The translations under genes were made by a program, and so were the position numbers. From the NCBI RefSeq assembly GCF_014207445.1, contig NZ_JACHEM010000007.1, positions 124,001 through 188,000 of the forward strand: a stretch of DNA of 64,000 nucleotides. Reading direction: 5' to 3'. Positions 48,159 to 58,499 of the stretch are shown piece after piece. The notes under the pieces were generated by a model that worked only from the letters and a program-made list of their open reading frames with translations, searched no databases and had not been told where the DNA came from. Numbering within the stretch: position 1 is the stretch's first letter; each line of letters starts with the position of its first letter. Source of the DNA: Streptomyces candidus. GTDB taxonomy: Bacteria > Actinomycetota > Actinomycetes > Streptomycetales > Streptomycetaceae.

Positions 48159-50222
48159 TCAGTCGGTGTAGCGGATCGCCTCGTCGAGCAGTGTGTCCGC
48201 GTCCGCGTCGGCCGCCGTCGCCACCTGCCGGAGCATCGCACTGATCTTGTGATTGAGCTCCGGGTTGCCGAGCGGCAACCGGTTGCGCGGATCGCCCGCC
48301 AGCCACAGCGCCGCGCACAGTTCGGCGAGCGGGCGACCCAGCGTCTGGTCCGCGTAGGCGTCCGGGGCCAACTCCCTTGCCAGCTCACTCGCCTGGCGGC
48401 GCGGCGGTCCGTCGGACAGCCACGCCCTGTACATCGGGGCGGCCGTGACGTGGTAGAGCTCGCGCAACCAGGGCGTCAGGTCGGCGGCGCCCACTCCACG
48501 CGCCAAGTGGTCGACGAGCGACTGGAGTTCGCCCTTGGCAAGCCGGTGGTAGAGGCAGTCCAGCGGGTGGTGCTGACGCTGGTGCCAGGAGGCGAGCCGG
48601 GAGTGCAGGGCACGCCACCTCTCCAGCGAACCGCTGGGCGGTGCGGAGAGCCTTTCGAGCAGCAGCAGCCGCAGCCAGGGATGCAGCACCGGCTGGGTGT
48701 CGTAGGTGGAGTCGGCGGCCGGCTCGCCCCGGCTGCCCGCGGTGGTCAGCAGATAGCCGGACGGCCCGCGCCCGCCCCTGGTGTACGCGTCCTCCGGCAC
48801 CCGGCGCGACAGCCACAGCCGCTCGCGCAGCTCCCGCATCAGGGTGTCGCGCGCATGCTCGGGCTGGTCGTTCAGCAGGCCCGCGTTCACCGCCGCCCGG
48901 GGCGTCCGGGCGGCGGCCACCAGCAGCGCCGCCTCCTGCTGATCCGCCGTGAGTCCCGCGAGGAGCCGCCCGTGCACGACGTCCGTCACCGGGAGGCCCG
49001 CCCGCGGCGGACGTGCCCGCAGCAGCCCCCGCAGGTCGCCGTCGGTCGGCGCCTGCCCGTCGCGCAACGCGGCGACCACGTCGTGCAGCGTGCGCACGCT
49101 CCACGGGTGCCCGTAGGTCAGCCGGTGTATCAGCGGGGCCGCCCTGGGCAGCACCCAGGCCTCCGGCCGGCCGCTCTCCCGGGAGCGCTCCCGCTCGTAC
49201 CGGGTCGCCTCCAGTGCGACCTCGACCTCCTCCAGGTCGCGCAGCCGCACCGGGCACCACCAGTCCGGCGGCGGCCCGTCCGGGCGCGGCCGCCACGCCG
49301 CGTAGCTCAGGGCGTCGCAGCGCCGGATGTGCGGATCGTCGGGGCTGCCGTCGCCGGGGCCGGGCACGGCACGGGTGGTGGCGGCCGTCGCGACGATCAG
49401 CAGCGGGTCGTACGTGCCCGCACGGGCCTTCTCCGCGCGCAGCCGGCACAGCGTCTGCAGGAAGCGGGTGACGTGCGGACGGTCGATGTTGTCGAGCAGG
49501 GCGAGGCAGTTGTAGAGCCGGCTGCGCTTGGCGAAGGACGCGGTGAGATCGTCGAGGAACACCTCGCACAGCATCCGGTCCACGAGTTCCGTGTCGGCCT
49601 CGATCCCGCTGCGGGCACGTCTGTTGAGGTCTATCAGCGCCTCCACACCGGCCTGCGCGCTGCCTTGGCCGTACGACGCGAGCGCGCGGTTCAGGACGGT
49701 GGCGGCCGGAAGATGGGTGAAGCCGCGCACCAGCAGCCCGGCGGCCAGCTCCAGGTTCGGCACGGGGGAGAGGCCCAGGTTGTCCAGCACCCCGCCCGCG
49801 GTCTCCGCCGCCCCCACCGCGGTACTGCTGCGGGCACTGGTGAGGGCCGCCTTGAGCTGCTTGCGGGCGGCGTCGCGGTTGTCCACCGGCAGATCGCTCA
49901 GGTTGAGCGCCAGCAGGCCCAGCATCAGCCGCGGGAAGCGCGGCGGATGCACCCCGGGGTGCTTGCGCGTGAGCTGGAAGGCCAGCAGCAGGGCGGTTTC
50001 GTAAGGGCGTTGGACGGGCAGCGGAGCGAAGTCGATGCGTGCGGTGATGCCGCCGGCCGCCTCGTGCGCGAAGTGGTCGAGGGCATGCGTCTTGCCGCTG
50101 CCTGGCCGTCCGAGCAGGACGACCAGCGGCAGCGGCCGGGACGACTTCCGCCGCCAGCACTCCCGTACGAAGGCGGCGATCTCCGCCTGGCCGGCGGGGG
50201 GCGTGCTGGAACCCTGGGGCAT
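48159..50222 (-). CDS. STAND-like P-loop ATPase of unknown role
   Basis: The 687-residue protein begins with a nucleotide-binding domain with Walker A G-R-P-G-S-G-K-T (residues about 32-39) and a Walker B-like L-A-L-L-D-N-I-D (about 268-275). The rest is mostly helical, without clear repeats or a DNA-binding motif. It is like the large regulatory ATPases found in Streptomyces. The ATG at 50222 has a GCAGGGAG site. It precedes the membrane-anchored binding protein by 90 bp on the same strand; the two look like one conserved, unexplained pair. Confidence 0.7.
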   Translation of the reverse strand: MPQGSSTPPAGQAEIAAFVRECWRRKSSRPLPLVVLLGRPGSGKTHALDHFAHEAAGGITARIDFAPLPVQRPYETALLLAFQLTRKHPGVHPPRFPRLMLGLLALNLSDLPVDNRDAARKQLKAALTSARSSTAVGAAETAGGVLDNLGLSPVPNLELAAGLLVRGFTHLPAATVLNRALASYGQGSAQAGVEALIDLNRRARSGIEADTELVDRMLCEVFLDDLTASFAKRSRLYNCLALLDNIDRPHVTRFLQTLCRLRAEKARAGTYDPLLIVATAATTRAVPGPGDGSPDDPHIRRCDALSYAAWRPRPDGPPPDWWCPVRLRDLEEVEVALEATRYERERSRESGRPEAWVLPRAAPLIHRLTYGHPWSVRTLHDVVAALRDGQAPTDGDLRGLLRARPPRAGLPVTDVVHGRLLAGLTADQQEAALLVAAARTPRAAVNAGLLNDQPEHARDTLMRELRERLWLSRRVPEDAYTRGGRGPSGYLLTTAGSRGEPAADSTYDTQPVLHPWLRLLLLERLSAPPSGSLERWRALHSRLASWHQRQHHPLDCLYHRLAKGELQSLVDHLARGVGAADLTPWLRELYHVTAAPMYRAWLSDGPPRRQASELARELAPDAYADQTLGRPLAELCAALWLAGDPRNRLPLGNPELNHKISAMLRQVATAADADADTLLDEAIRYTD

Positions 50223-50335
50223 CCGGTCTCCCTGCGGCAGGAGTGATCGCGGAGGCAGTATCGTGTCACGAACTCCACGGCACGGCATAGGGATTGCCGC
50301 AGTTGGCCCGCTGCCCGGCGGCGCCCGGCACGGTC

Positions 50336-51241
50336 CTACAGCTCGTTCGCGTACGGCGGTTCCGCGCCGGCCCGCGAGCAGGTCAGTGCCGCAGCGCGGG
50401 CCGCGAAGCCCAGGACGTCCCGCCACCCGTCGCCGTCCAGCGCGGCCACCGCGTCCGCCGTCAGCGGACCGCGCGCCGAGAAGGCGTGCAGGAGGGCGGC
50501 GTTCACCGTGTCCCCCGCGCCGATGGTGTCGACGACGTCGACCCGGACACCGGGCACGGAGAACTCCCCGCCGCCCCGGACGAACGCCGTCAGCCCCTCC
50601 GCACCCCGGGTGAGGACGACCGCTGCCGGGCCTGCCGCGGACCGGCTCGCCGGGTCGTACTCCAGCCACTCCGCGTCCTCCTCGCTGAGCTTCAGCAGCG
50701 AGAGGCAGGGAAGCCAGTCGCGGAACCTGGCCCGGTAGGCGTCCGGGTCCCCGATGAGGGCGGCCCGCACGTTCGGGTCGAGCGCGACGAACGCCCCGCG
50801 TCCGGCCTCGCGCCGCAGCAGCGCCTCGTACGCTCCGGCTCCCGGTTCGAGGACGAGGGAGCACGTGCCGAACAGCAGTGCCTCGGTGGCGGCGGGGAGG
50901 GCGGCGGGCGTCTCGAAGAGCCGGTCCGCACTGCCCTCCGCGTAGAAGCCGTACGCCGCCGAGCCGTCCGGGCCGGGCGAGGCGACGGCGAGCGTGGTCG
51001 GCTCCGGGCCGCGCTGCAGGAGGCCGGTGTCCACTTTCTCCTCGTGCAGCCGCGCGACGAGGGACTCCCCGAAGGGGTCGGTGGAGATCCGCGAACAGAA
51101 CGACACCCGGGCGCCGAGCCTGCCGAGCGCCACTGCCGTGTTGTAGGGGCCGCCGCCCCGCGCCGGCTGCAGCGGGGACAGTGGGTCGCCCCGGTGCTGC
51201 GGCACGAGGTCGATCAGGGCCTCACCTGCGACGACGATCAC
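50336..51241 (-). CDS. PfkB-family carbohydrate kinase (fructokinase-like)
   Basis: The 301-residue protein has the PfkB N-terminal G-G-[GP]-Y-N-T-A-V-A-L-G-R-L-G segment and the C-terminal signature D-T-I-G-A-G-D-T-V-N-A-A-L, with the catalytic Asp in G-A-G-D. It phosphorylates a sugar with ATP; the sequence is close to bacterial fructokinases, but ribose or other sugars cannot be excluded. The GTG at 51241 has an AGGAAGAAG site. Confidence 0.88.
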   Translation of the reverse strand: MIVVAGEALIDLVPQHRGDPLSPLQPARGGGPYNTAVALGRLGARVSFCSRISTDPFGESLVARLHEEKVDTGLLQRGPEPTTLAVASPGPDGSAAYGFYAEGSADRLFETPAALPAATEALLFGTCSLVLEPGAGAYEALLRREAGRGAFVALDPNVRAALIGDPDAYRARFRDWLPCLSLLKLSEEDAEWLEYDPASRSAAGPAAVVLTRGAEGLTAFVRGGGEFSVPGVRVDVVDTIGAGDTVNAALLHAFSARGPLTADAVAALDGDGWRDVLGFAARAAALTCSRAGAEPPYANEL

Positions 51242-51319
51242 GGTCTTCTTCCTCTCCTGCCCGTCGGGGGGCGGCGGACACCCGCAGATGGTACGGGCGG
51301 ACACCGGCGGGGCGCGGGA

Positions 51320-52396
51320 TCACGCCCGTACGGCGAAGTGGCGCACCCCCTCCACCCAGGTGTACGACACCGCCCGCGCTTCGGCGAGGACGTCCAGGTG
51401 GGCGTCCGTCTCCAGGATCGCGAGCATCCGGTGCAGGTCCGGCAGGGCGTCCAGCGGGCGGCGGCGCCGGGTCCAGGGGAGGGCGCGCGCCACGGCGTGG
51501 GCGGTGGCGGCCCCCGCGCGGACCTCGCGCAACGTGGCGTCCAGGCGCTCCTCGTGATGGGCGAGGAGTTCGTCGACGCGGGCGTGCACGCCGACGGACA
51601 CCGGCCCGTGCGCCGGCAGCAGGAGAGCGTTCGGCAACTCCCTCACCAGCCGCAGGGACCGGCGGTACGAGCGGAGCGGGGACTTCTCCGGTACGGCCTC
51701 GAAGCCGACCGACGGGGTGATGTGCGGAAGCACGTGGTCGCCGGCGAACAGCAGACCCGCCGCGGGATCGGCGAAGACCACGTGGCCGCGGGTGTGGCCG
51801 GGGGTGGCGATCACCTTGAGGCGCCGGTCGGCGAGGTGGATGTGCTCGCCGTCGTCCAGCCAGGTGTCCGGCGGCCCGAACGGCATCGACCGCTCCGCGG
51901 GCGTGACCGGCAACGCGTCGACGCGGTCCGCCAGCTCCCCCGCCCCGCAGGCCCGCAGCCGTGCCGTCTGCCGGGGGTGGGCGCTGCCGCTCAGGTCCAG
52001 GCCCTCGATGGAGTGCCGCTCACCGCGCCCGACGCGGACGTGCACGCCGAGTGCGGCGCGCAGCGCCAGGGCCTGGGTGTAGTGGTCCCAGTGGCCGTGG
52101 GTCACCAGGATCTGGGTGAGGTCCCCGAGCGCGTACCCGAGAGTCGACAGCGCCTTGCCGAGGGCCTCCTCGGTCCGCGGACCGGCCCAGCCGGAGTCGA
52201 TCAGTACGAGGGCGTCCGGGGCCTCGACGAGGTAGACGTTGACGGCGGCGAGGTCGTCGAGGGGGAGTGGGAGGGGGATGCGGTGGACGTGGTCGCCGAC
52301 GCGGTGGGCGCCGGGTTCGGTCCAGTCGGCGGGCTGGTCGGGCAGGAGCGGTGATCCTTCGGCCCGGTCCGGTGCCGAGGTGCGCTGCTGTTCCAT
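51320..52396 (-). CDS. Metallo-beta-lactamase-fold hydrolase
   Basis: The 358-residue protein carries the MBL metal motif T-H-G-H-W-D-H (HxHxDH), the later T-P-G-H-T-R-G-H and the A-G-D-H-V-L. These bind two metals for hydrolysis of thioester or other bonds, as in glyoxalase II-like proteins. The family is too broad to name a substrate. It lies between a sugar kinase and a permease on the same strand. Confidence 0.9.
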   Translation of the reverse strand: MEQQRTSAPDRAEGSPLLPDQPADWTEPGAHRVGDHVHRIPLPLPLDDLAAVNVYLVEAPDALVLIDSGWAGPRTEEALGKALSTLGYALGDLTQILVTHGHWDHYTQALALRAALGVHVRVGRGERHSIEGLDLSGSAHPRQTARLRACGAGELADRVDALPVTPAERSMPFGPPDTWLDDGEHIHLADRRLKVIATPGHTRGHVVFADPAAGLLFAGDHVLPHITPSVGFEAVPEKSPLRSYRRSLRLVRELPNALLLPAHGPVSVGVHARVDELLAHHEERLDATLREVRAGAATAHAVARALPWTRRRRPLDALPDLHRMLAILETDAHLDVLAEARAVSYTWVEGVRHFAVRA

Positions 52397-52477
52397 GAGA
52401 GGCTCCGCTTCCCTTGCGTGGGAGGGTGGTCGAGGGGTGCGGCCCCGTCGCGGGCGCCGCCCCCGCTCCAGATTGCC

Positions 52478-53878
52478 TCACCCCTCCTTTGCGCGTGCGT
52501 CCTCCGCACGTGTTTCGGCCTCGCCGCCGGACCGCATGACCGCCTTGTTGAGGGCCCACAGCCCGATGCCGATGGCGAGGAGCACGCCGGCCCGGACGTA
52601 CACCTCGGCGGGCCGGTCCGCGAGCGGGCTCGCCAGCACCAGGGAGGCGAGCGCGCCCAGTACCGGCAGGATCGTCGGGGTACGGAAGTGACGGTGCTCG
52701 ACCGGGCTCTTGCGCAGCACCAGCACCGCGACGTTCACCACCGCGAACACGCACAGCAGCAGGAAGGACGTGGTGTCGCCGAGACCGGCGATCTCGCCCG
52801 TCGACACCAGGCCGATCGCCAGCAGCGAGACGAAGACGATGCCGACCACCGGGGTCCGGCGGCGGGGGAGGACCCGGGCCATGGCCCGGGGGAGGATCCG
52901 TTCGTTGGCCATGCCGTAGCAGAGCCGCGAGGCCATCATGATGTTGATCAGTGCCGAGTTGGTGACGGCGAACAGGGCGATCAGCGCGAAGAGCTTGGGC
53001 GGGAAGTCCAGGCCGCCCGCCTTGACGACCTCCAGCAGGGGACCGCTCGACTTCCCCAGCGTGCGGCTGTCCACCAGCAGCGAGGACACCAGGGCGACGA
53101 GCACGTACAGCGTGCCGGTGACGGCCACGCCGATGAAGATCGCGCGGGGAAAGGTGCGCTGCGGGTCCTTCGTCTCCTCGGCCATGTTCACCGAGTCCTC
53201 GAAGCCGACGAACGCGAAGAAGCCCAGGGCGGTGGCGCCCAGGATGCCGGTCATCAGCGCGTAGCCCGTACCGTCGCCGGTCTCGAACTCGGTGAGCCGC
53301 CCCGGCTCCCCGCCGTCGGTCAGTACGGCGTACGCGCCGATGGCGAGGATGACGCCGAGGCCCGCCAGCTCGACGATCGTCAGCACCACGTTCGTCTTCA
53401 CGGACTCCGACACTCCGCGCAGATTGAGCGCCGCGAGCGCGACGACGAACAGGATCGCGACGAGCGTCGCCGGTATCGCGGTCGTGAACTCCGCCAGGTA
53501 GTCACCGCTGAACGCGCGCGCCGCGGCGCTCGCCGAGGACAGTCCCGAGCACATCACCATGAAGGCGACGATGAAGGTCAGAAAGGGGACCTTGAACGCC
53601 TTCTGCGTGTACAGCGCGGCCCCGGCGGCCTTCGGATACTTCCCCACCAGTTCCACGTACGAGGCGGCGGTGAGAACCGCCACCACGAAGCCGATGACGA
53701 ACGGCAGCCACAGCGCGCCGCCCACCTTCCCGGCGACCTTCCCGGTCGTGGCGTAGATGCCGGTGCCGAGGATGTCGCCGATCACGAAGAGAATCAGCAG
53801 TCCGGGTCCGAGGACCCGCTTCAGGCCGCCGCCCTCCGGCTCGTCAACCTGCGCTGCGTGTCCGGGTGTTGACGTCAT
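52478..53878 (-). CDS. APC-family amino acid permease
   Basis: The 466-residue protein has about twelve hydrophobic segments and the APC features G-D-I-L-G-T-G-I-Y (TM1), G-F-E-D-S-V-N-M-A-E-E (TM6 region), and a short charged C-terminus. It moves amino acids or amines with protons. The fold is clear; the substrate is not. Its start at 53878 faces the two-component kinase gene, leaving a 199-bp divergent intergenic region. Confidence 0.9.
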   Translation of the reverse strand: MTSTPGHAAQVDEPEGGGLKRVLGPGLLILFVIGDILGTGIYATTGKVAGKVGGALWLPFVIGFVVAVLTAASYVELVGKYPKAAGAALYTQKAFKVPFLTFIVAFMVMCSGLSSASAAARAFSGDYLAEFTTAIPATLVAILFVVALAALNLRGVSESVKTNVVLTIVELAGLGVILAIGAYAVLTDGGEPGRLTEFETGDGTGYALMTGILGATALGFFAFVGFEDSVNMAEETKDPQRTFPRAIFIGVAVTGTLYVLVALVSSLLVDSRTLGKSSGPLLEVVKAGGLDFPPKLFALIALFAVTNSALINIMMASRLCYGMANERILPRAMARVLPRRRTPVVGIVFVSLLAIGLVSTGEIAGLGDTTSFLLLCVFAVVNVAVLVLRKSPVEHRHFRTPTILPVLGALASLVLASPLADRPAEVYVRAGVLLAIGIGLWALNKAVMRSGGEAETRAEDARAKEG

Positions 53879-54077
53879 GTGGATGCCTCCGTGGGTGTGA
53901 TGGGAAGCTCTTGCCCGGGGAAGGCCCGGTGAAGCGCGCAGGCCGCCGTGCGGGCGGCGGTCCCGGGGCCCCGCGCCGTTGCGTCCCCTGCGGCCGGCCC
54001 GGCGGCGGCCCGCACGGGCACCGACTCCCTCCCCGCGGCCGACCGCCCCCTACGGTCCATGGCCTACCGTGTGGGCC

Positions 54078-55905
54078 GTGGACAGGCAGCACGAGACGAA
54101 CCCCCGCACGGCACCCGGCAGGCTCCGGATACGCATGGCCGCGGCCGCCCTGCTCGCGGCGGCGATGGCGTCGGCGGGCTCCTGGGCGTACCTGCGCGCG
54201 GGCGCGAGCGGCGTCGACGTGGCCCGCGACGTGGCCGTCGGCCTCGCGTACACGGGCGGCGGCCTCACCGCCTGGTGGCACCGGCCCGCGAACCGCACCG
54301 GACTGCTGATGGTCGCCGAGGGCGTCACCTGGTTCGTCGGCAACCCTCCAGGGCACGGGGGTGCCCGCGCTGTTCGCGCTGGGCGCCTGGTGGGAGGCGC
54401 TCAACATGGCGGTCCTCCTGCACCTGGTCCTCTCCTTCCCCGACGGCCGGCTCGCCTCGGCCCTCGCCCGCCGCCTCACCGTCTTCTCCTACGCCCTGGT
54501 CGCCGTCGGCGGACTCCTGCGCACCCTCACCTACGACCCGGCGCGGGTCGCCGTGGAAGCCACCTACCTCTCCTGCGGCGACTGCGGTCCCAACCTGCTG
54601 CACGTGCCGGCGCTGAGCGGTCTCTTCACGGCCGTCGACGGGGCCTACCGGGGGGTCGGCTGGATCCTCTCCGTCTTCCTGGTCGTGGCGATCGTGCGGC
54701 GCTGGCAGCAGGCCTCGGTGGCCCGCCGCAGGGCGCTGCTGCCCGCGTGGATCGCCATCGTGATCGCCTCCGTGTTCCTCCTGTGGGACCTGCTGACACT
54801 GCTGCTGCCGCAGCCCCCGGCCGGCGCCTTCCAGGAGGTCGTCGTCCTGCTCTCCGACGTCGCCCAGGTCGCCGTTCCCGTCGCCTTCCTCACCGGGCTG
54901 CTGCGGATGCGCCTGCAGCGCGCCGAAGTCGGCGACCTCGTCATCGACCTGGGCACCGACCCGGACGAGGACCGGCTGCGCGACGTGCTCGGACGCGTGC
55001 TCGGCGACCCCGGACTGCGGCTGGGACTGTGGCAGGAGGACAAGGGGGAGTACGTCGACGGGGAGGGCGAGATCCTCGCGGAGCCCCGCGCCGAGACCCT
55101 GGCGCGCAGCCGCGCCACAAGCACCGCACGTGCGGCCCGGGGCAGGGGACGCACCCGGGTCGACTCCTCACGGGGCACCCCGCTCGCCCTCCTGCACCAC
55201 GACCCCGCGCTCGACGAGGACCCCGAACTCCTCGAAGCCGTCGGCGCGGCCCTGCGCCTGGCCCTGGAGAACGTGTCGCTGCGCACCCAGGCGAAGGAGG
55301 TCACGTCCCGGATCGTGCGGGCCGCCGACGCCGAGCGCGGCCGCCTGGAACGCGACCTGCACGACGGCGCGCAGGCCCGTCTCGTCTTCGCGCTGATGGC
55401 GCTGCGCCGCGTCGACAAGGGCCTTGCCGACCACCCCGACGCATCCCTGCGGCGTTCCGTCGCCGAGGCCGAACAGAGCCTGACGCTCGCACTCGAAGAG
55501 CTGCGCGGCATCGCGCACGGCATCCATCCCGCCGTCCTCACCCGCGAGGGCCTGGGCCCGGCGCTCACCGCACTCGCCCAGCAGGCGGCCCTGCCCGTCG
55601 TCGTCTCGGCCGAGCCCCGGCGCTACGACCCGGTGGTGGAGTCCACCGCGTACTTCACCGTCTGCGAAGCCCTCGCGAACGCCGCCAAGCACGCCCGCGC
55701 CCGCGCGGTCAGCGTCTCCGCCCGGCAGCACGGAAGCCGCCTCGTCGTGGAGACCGTCGACGACGGGATCGGCGGCGCCGACACCGCACGCGGGAGCGGC
55801 CTGCGGGGGCTGGCCGACCGGCTCGCCGCCGTGGACGGGATACTGCACGTGGACTCTCCCGCAGGTGGCGGGACCAGAATCAGGGCGGAGCTTCCGTGCG
55901 GGTGA
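54078..55905 (+). pseudogene. Sensor histidine kinase gene with a 1-nt frameshift
   Basis: Two frames together encode one histidine kinase of about 608 residues. Frame one starts at GTG 54078 and gives the first membrane segments up to about 54345; frame two continues from about 54345 to 55905 with further membrane segments and the catalytic part (R-L-E-R-D-L-H-D-G-A-Q-A-R-L and G-L-R-G-L-A-D-R-L). One extra C in the run at 54344-54346 accounts for the shift. It may be a true inactivating mutation or a sequencing error; the partner regulator is intact. Confidence 0.78.
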
Positions 55906-56540
55906 TTGTTGCCGAGGACTCGGCGATCCTCAGGCAGGGGATCGTGCGACTCCTCACCGACGCGGGCTTCGAGGTCCCCGCGCAGCTCGGCGACGCCGAA
56001 CGGCTGCCCGCACTGGTCGACGCACTGCGGCCGGACGCCGTCCTGCTGGACATCCGGATGCCGCCCACACACACCGACGAGGGCCTCCTCGCCGCCGCCG
56101 CGATCCGCGCCAGGCACCCCGCCACCGGCATCCTGCTGCTGTCCCAGTACGTCGAGACGACCGACACCGTACGAGCGCTGGCGGACAACCCGCGCGGCTT
56201 CGGCTACCTGCTGAAGGAGCGGGTCGCCGACATCGACGAACTGACGGCCGCGCTCAAGAGGGTCGCCGCGGGCGAGAGCGTGCTGGACCCGCAGGTGGTG
56301 GCCCGGCTGATCGACACGCCGCGCGCCCCCGGCCCGCTCGACGAACTCACCGCCCGGGAACGCGAAGTGCTGGCACTCATGGCGGAGGGCCGCAGCAACG
56401 ACGCCATCGCCCGCCACCTGGTCATCGGCGCGAAGACGGTCGAGACGCATGTCCGCAACATCTTCGCCAAGCTGGCGTTGGAGACCGACCTGCACGATCA
56501 CCGCAGAGTCCGGGCCGTGCTCACGTACCTGCGAGCCTGA
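55896..56540 (+). CDS. NarL/LuxR-family response regulator
   Basis: The 214-residue protein has a receiver domain (V-A-E-D, phospho-acceptor in L-L-D-I-R-M-P-P, L-L-K-E) and a LuxR helix-turn-helix (L-T-A-R-E-R-E-V-L-A-L-M-A-E-G). It overlaps the kinase stop by 10 bp when the GTG at 55896 is used, so it is the cognate regulator of the frameshifted kinase. Confidence 0.93.
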   Translation: MRVIVAEDSAILRQGIVRLLTDAGFEVPAQLGDAERLPALVDALRPDAVLLDIRMPPTHTDEGLLAAAAIRARHPATGILLLSQYVETTDTVRALADNPRGFGYLLKERVADIDELTAALKRVAAGESVLDPQVVARLIDTPRAPGPLDELTAREREVLALMAEGRSNDAIARHLVIGAKTVETHVRNIFAKLALETDLHDHRRVRAVLTYLRA

Positions 56541-56844
56541 ACCCACTCCGCGGGCCTGAACGGCCCTCTGCCAAGAGTTCCCAGCGAACCGTTCCGGGTG
56601 TGACGTCTCCCCCGAGACCCCCGTGCCTCCCCCGTCGTCGCCCCCGGAACGGTGCTGGTGAGAACACCATAGGCAGGGGGCGGGGGATCTGACATCAGGG
56701 CCAGCCCTGAGATCCGGAACCCTTACGTCCGGCACATGTGCGCGGCGCGGACGGGGACGGCCGAAGAGACGGACCCGGCCGGAGCCCATGCTTCACCACC
56801 TGCCCCGGACGCCCCGGGAACACGCCTTGCTCCGGCGTTCCGGT
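56541..56844. other. Intergenic region without a supported gene
   Basis: About 300 bp between the convergent response regulator and permease genes. It contains short inverted repeats (for example CAGGGCCAGCCCTG near 56695-56708) and no coding pattern I trust. Confidence 0.5.
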
Positions 56845-56882
56845 CGGCGCCGGGCGGCTCCGCATGGCACCGCCCGGCGCCG
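56845..56882 (-). terminator. Terminator of the permease gene
   Basis: A 13-bp stem (56845-56857 with 56870-56882) with a 12-nt loop, 19 bp beyond the stop codon of the leftward permease gene at 56901. Confidence 0.75.
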
Positions 56883-56900
56883 GCCCGCCCGACGAGCCCG

Positions 56901-58436
56901 TCAGACGATGCCCTCGGCGATCTCCTCGCGCTCCCGCTGGGTGCCGTACGCCGCCTCCGAGGGGACCCCGTACGACTTACGGGCCGCGTACCACCAGGCC
57001 GTCGCCAGGATCAGCACCGCGGCGAGCGCGACCACCGCGTAGTTCATCGAATCCCACGTCACCGGAGCCGACTGCGGCAACAGGAACAGCACCGTCACCA
57101 CGGCCACCCACGACACGGCCGTCCAGCCGATCGGCTTGCTCCAGCGGCCCAGGTTCCACGGGCCCGGCTCGAAGCGGTCGCCCGCCCGCAGCCGCAGCAG
57201 GATCGGGATGGCGTACGCCGGGGTGATCCCGATGACGTTGATCGCGGTCACCGCGCCGTACGCCGTCGCCGAGTACAGCGACGGCACGGCCAGCAGGCAG
57301 GCCACGCCCACCGACAGCCACACCGCCGGCACCGGCGTCCGGGTGCGGCTGCTGACCCTGCGCCACAGCTTCGACCCCGGCAGCGCGTTGTCCCGGCTGA
57401 ACGCGAACACCATCCGGCTCGCCGCGGCGACCTCCGCGTTGCCGCAGAACAGTTGCGCCCCGATCACCACGAGCAGCAACGCCGTCGCCCCGCCCGAACC
57501 CAGCGCGTCCAGCAGGATCTGCGCCGGTGGCACCCCGGTCGCGCTGTCCACCGTGCCCGCGTAGTCCTGGATGGCGAAGGTCAGCCCGGCCAGCAGGGCG
57601 AAGCCCGCGATCCATGACACCCAGATGGCCCGCACGATGCCGCGCGGAGCGCTCACCGAGGCGTTCGACGTCTCCTCCGACAGATGGGCGGAGGCGTCGT
57701 AGCCGGAGAACGTGTACTGGGCGAGCAACAGCCCGATCGCGGCCACGTAGATCGGGCTGTCGATCCCGGTGTCGTTCACGAACTCGGTGAAGACGAACTC
57801 CGCCGACTGATGCTGGTCCGGCACGATCACCAGCGCTCCGACGATCACCGTGACGCCGGCGATGTGCCACCACACACTGATCGAGTTCAGCACACTGACC
57901 AGCCGCACGCCGAACAGGTTCAGCACGGCGTGCAGCAGCAGGATGCACATGAAGATGAGCATCGTCGAACCGGGCGTCGGCTCGAAACCGAACCGCAGGT
58001 TCAGGAACGCGCCGGTGAACAGCGCCGCTCCGTAGTCGATGCCCGCGATCGCGCCCAGCAGGCCCAGCAGGTTCAACCAGCCCGTGTACCAGCCCCACTT
58101 GCGGCCGCCCAGCCGGTCCGCCATGTAGTACAGCGCGCCGGACGTCGGATACGCGCTGGTCACCTCGGCCAGCGCGAGCCCCACGCACAGGACGAACAGG
58201 CCGACGCCTATCCAGCCCCACATCATCACGGCGGGCCCGCCGGTTCCCAGCCCGAAGCCGTACAGCGTCATGCAGCCGGACAGCACGGAGATCACCGAGA
58301 AGCTGATCGCGAAGTTCCCGAAGCCTCCCATCCGACGGGCGAGCACCGGCTGGTAGCCGAGCTCGCGCAGCCGCTGCTCCTCGTCGCGCGGCTCGGGCGT
58401 ACCCGAACGAGGTCGTCTGGGCGGGGACATGGTCAT
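56901..58436 (-). CDS. APC-superfamily amino acid/amine permease
   Basis: The 511-residue protein has about twelve to fourteen membrane segments and the long cytoplasmic N-terminal region of GABA/polyamine permease-like APC proteins. It shows L-G-Y-Q-P-V-L-A-R-R-M-G-G-F-G-N-F-A-I-S before TM1, E-V-T-S-A-Y-P-T-S-G-A-L-Y-Y, and S-G-Y-D-A-S-A-H-L-S-E-E-T. The substrate is not readable. It is followed leftward by a strong hairpin. Confidence 0.9.
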   Translation of the reverse strand: MTMSPPRRPRSGTPEPRDEEQRLRELGYQPVLARRMGGFGNFAISFSVISVLSGCMTLYGFGLGTGGPAVMMWGWIGVGLFVLCVGLALAEVTSAYPTSGALYYMADRLGGRKWGWYTGWLNLLGLLGAIAGIDYGAALFTGAFLNLRFGFEPTPGSTMLIFMCILLLHAVLNLFGVRLVSVLNSISVWWHIAGVTVIVGALVIVPDQHQSAEFVFTEFVNDTGIDSPIYVAAIGLLLAQYTFSGYDASAHLSEETSNASVSAPRGIVRAIWVSWIAGFALLAGLTFAIQDYAGTVDSATGVPPAQILLDALGSGGATALLLVVIGAQLFCGNAEVAAASRMVFAFSRDNALPGSKLWRRVSSRTRTPVPAVWLSVGVACLLAVPSLYSATAYGAVTAINVIGITPAYAIPILLRLRAGDRFEPGPWNLGRWSKPIGWTAVSWVAVVTVLFLLPQSAPVTWDSMNYAVVALAAVLILATAWWYAARKSYGVPSEAAYGTQREREEIAEGIV

Positions 58437-58499
58437 GCTCTTCCTCCGGTGGGAACGGGCGCTGCTCGGCTTCCGCGGGTGCGGTGTCGGGCAACCGGG

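Noticed and set aside
46773..50246. 1157-codon plus-strand frame
   Set aside because: Antisense shadow of the binding-protein and ATPase genes, with the biased composition typical of such frames.
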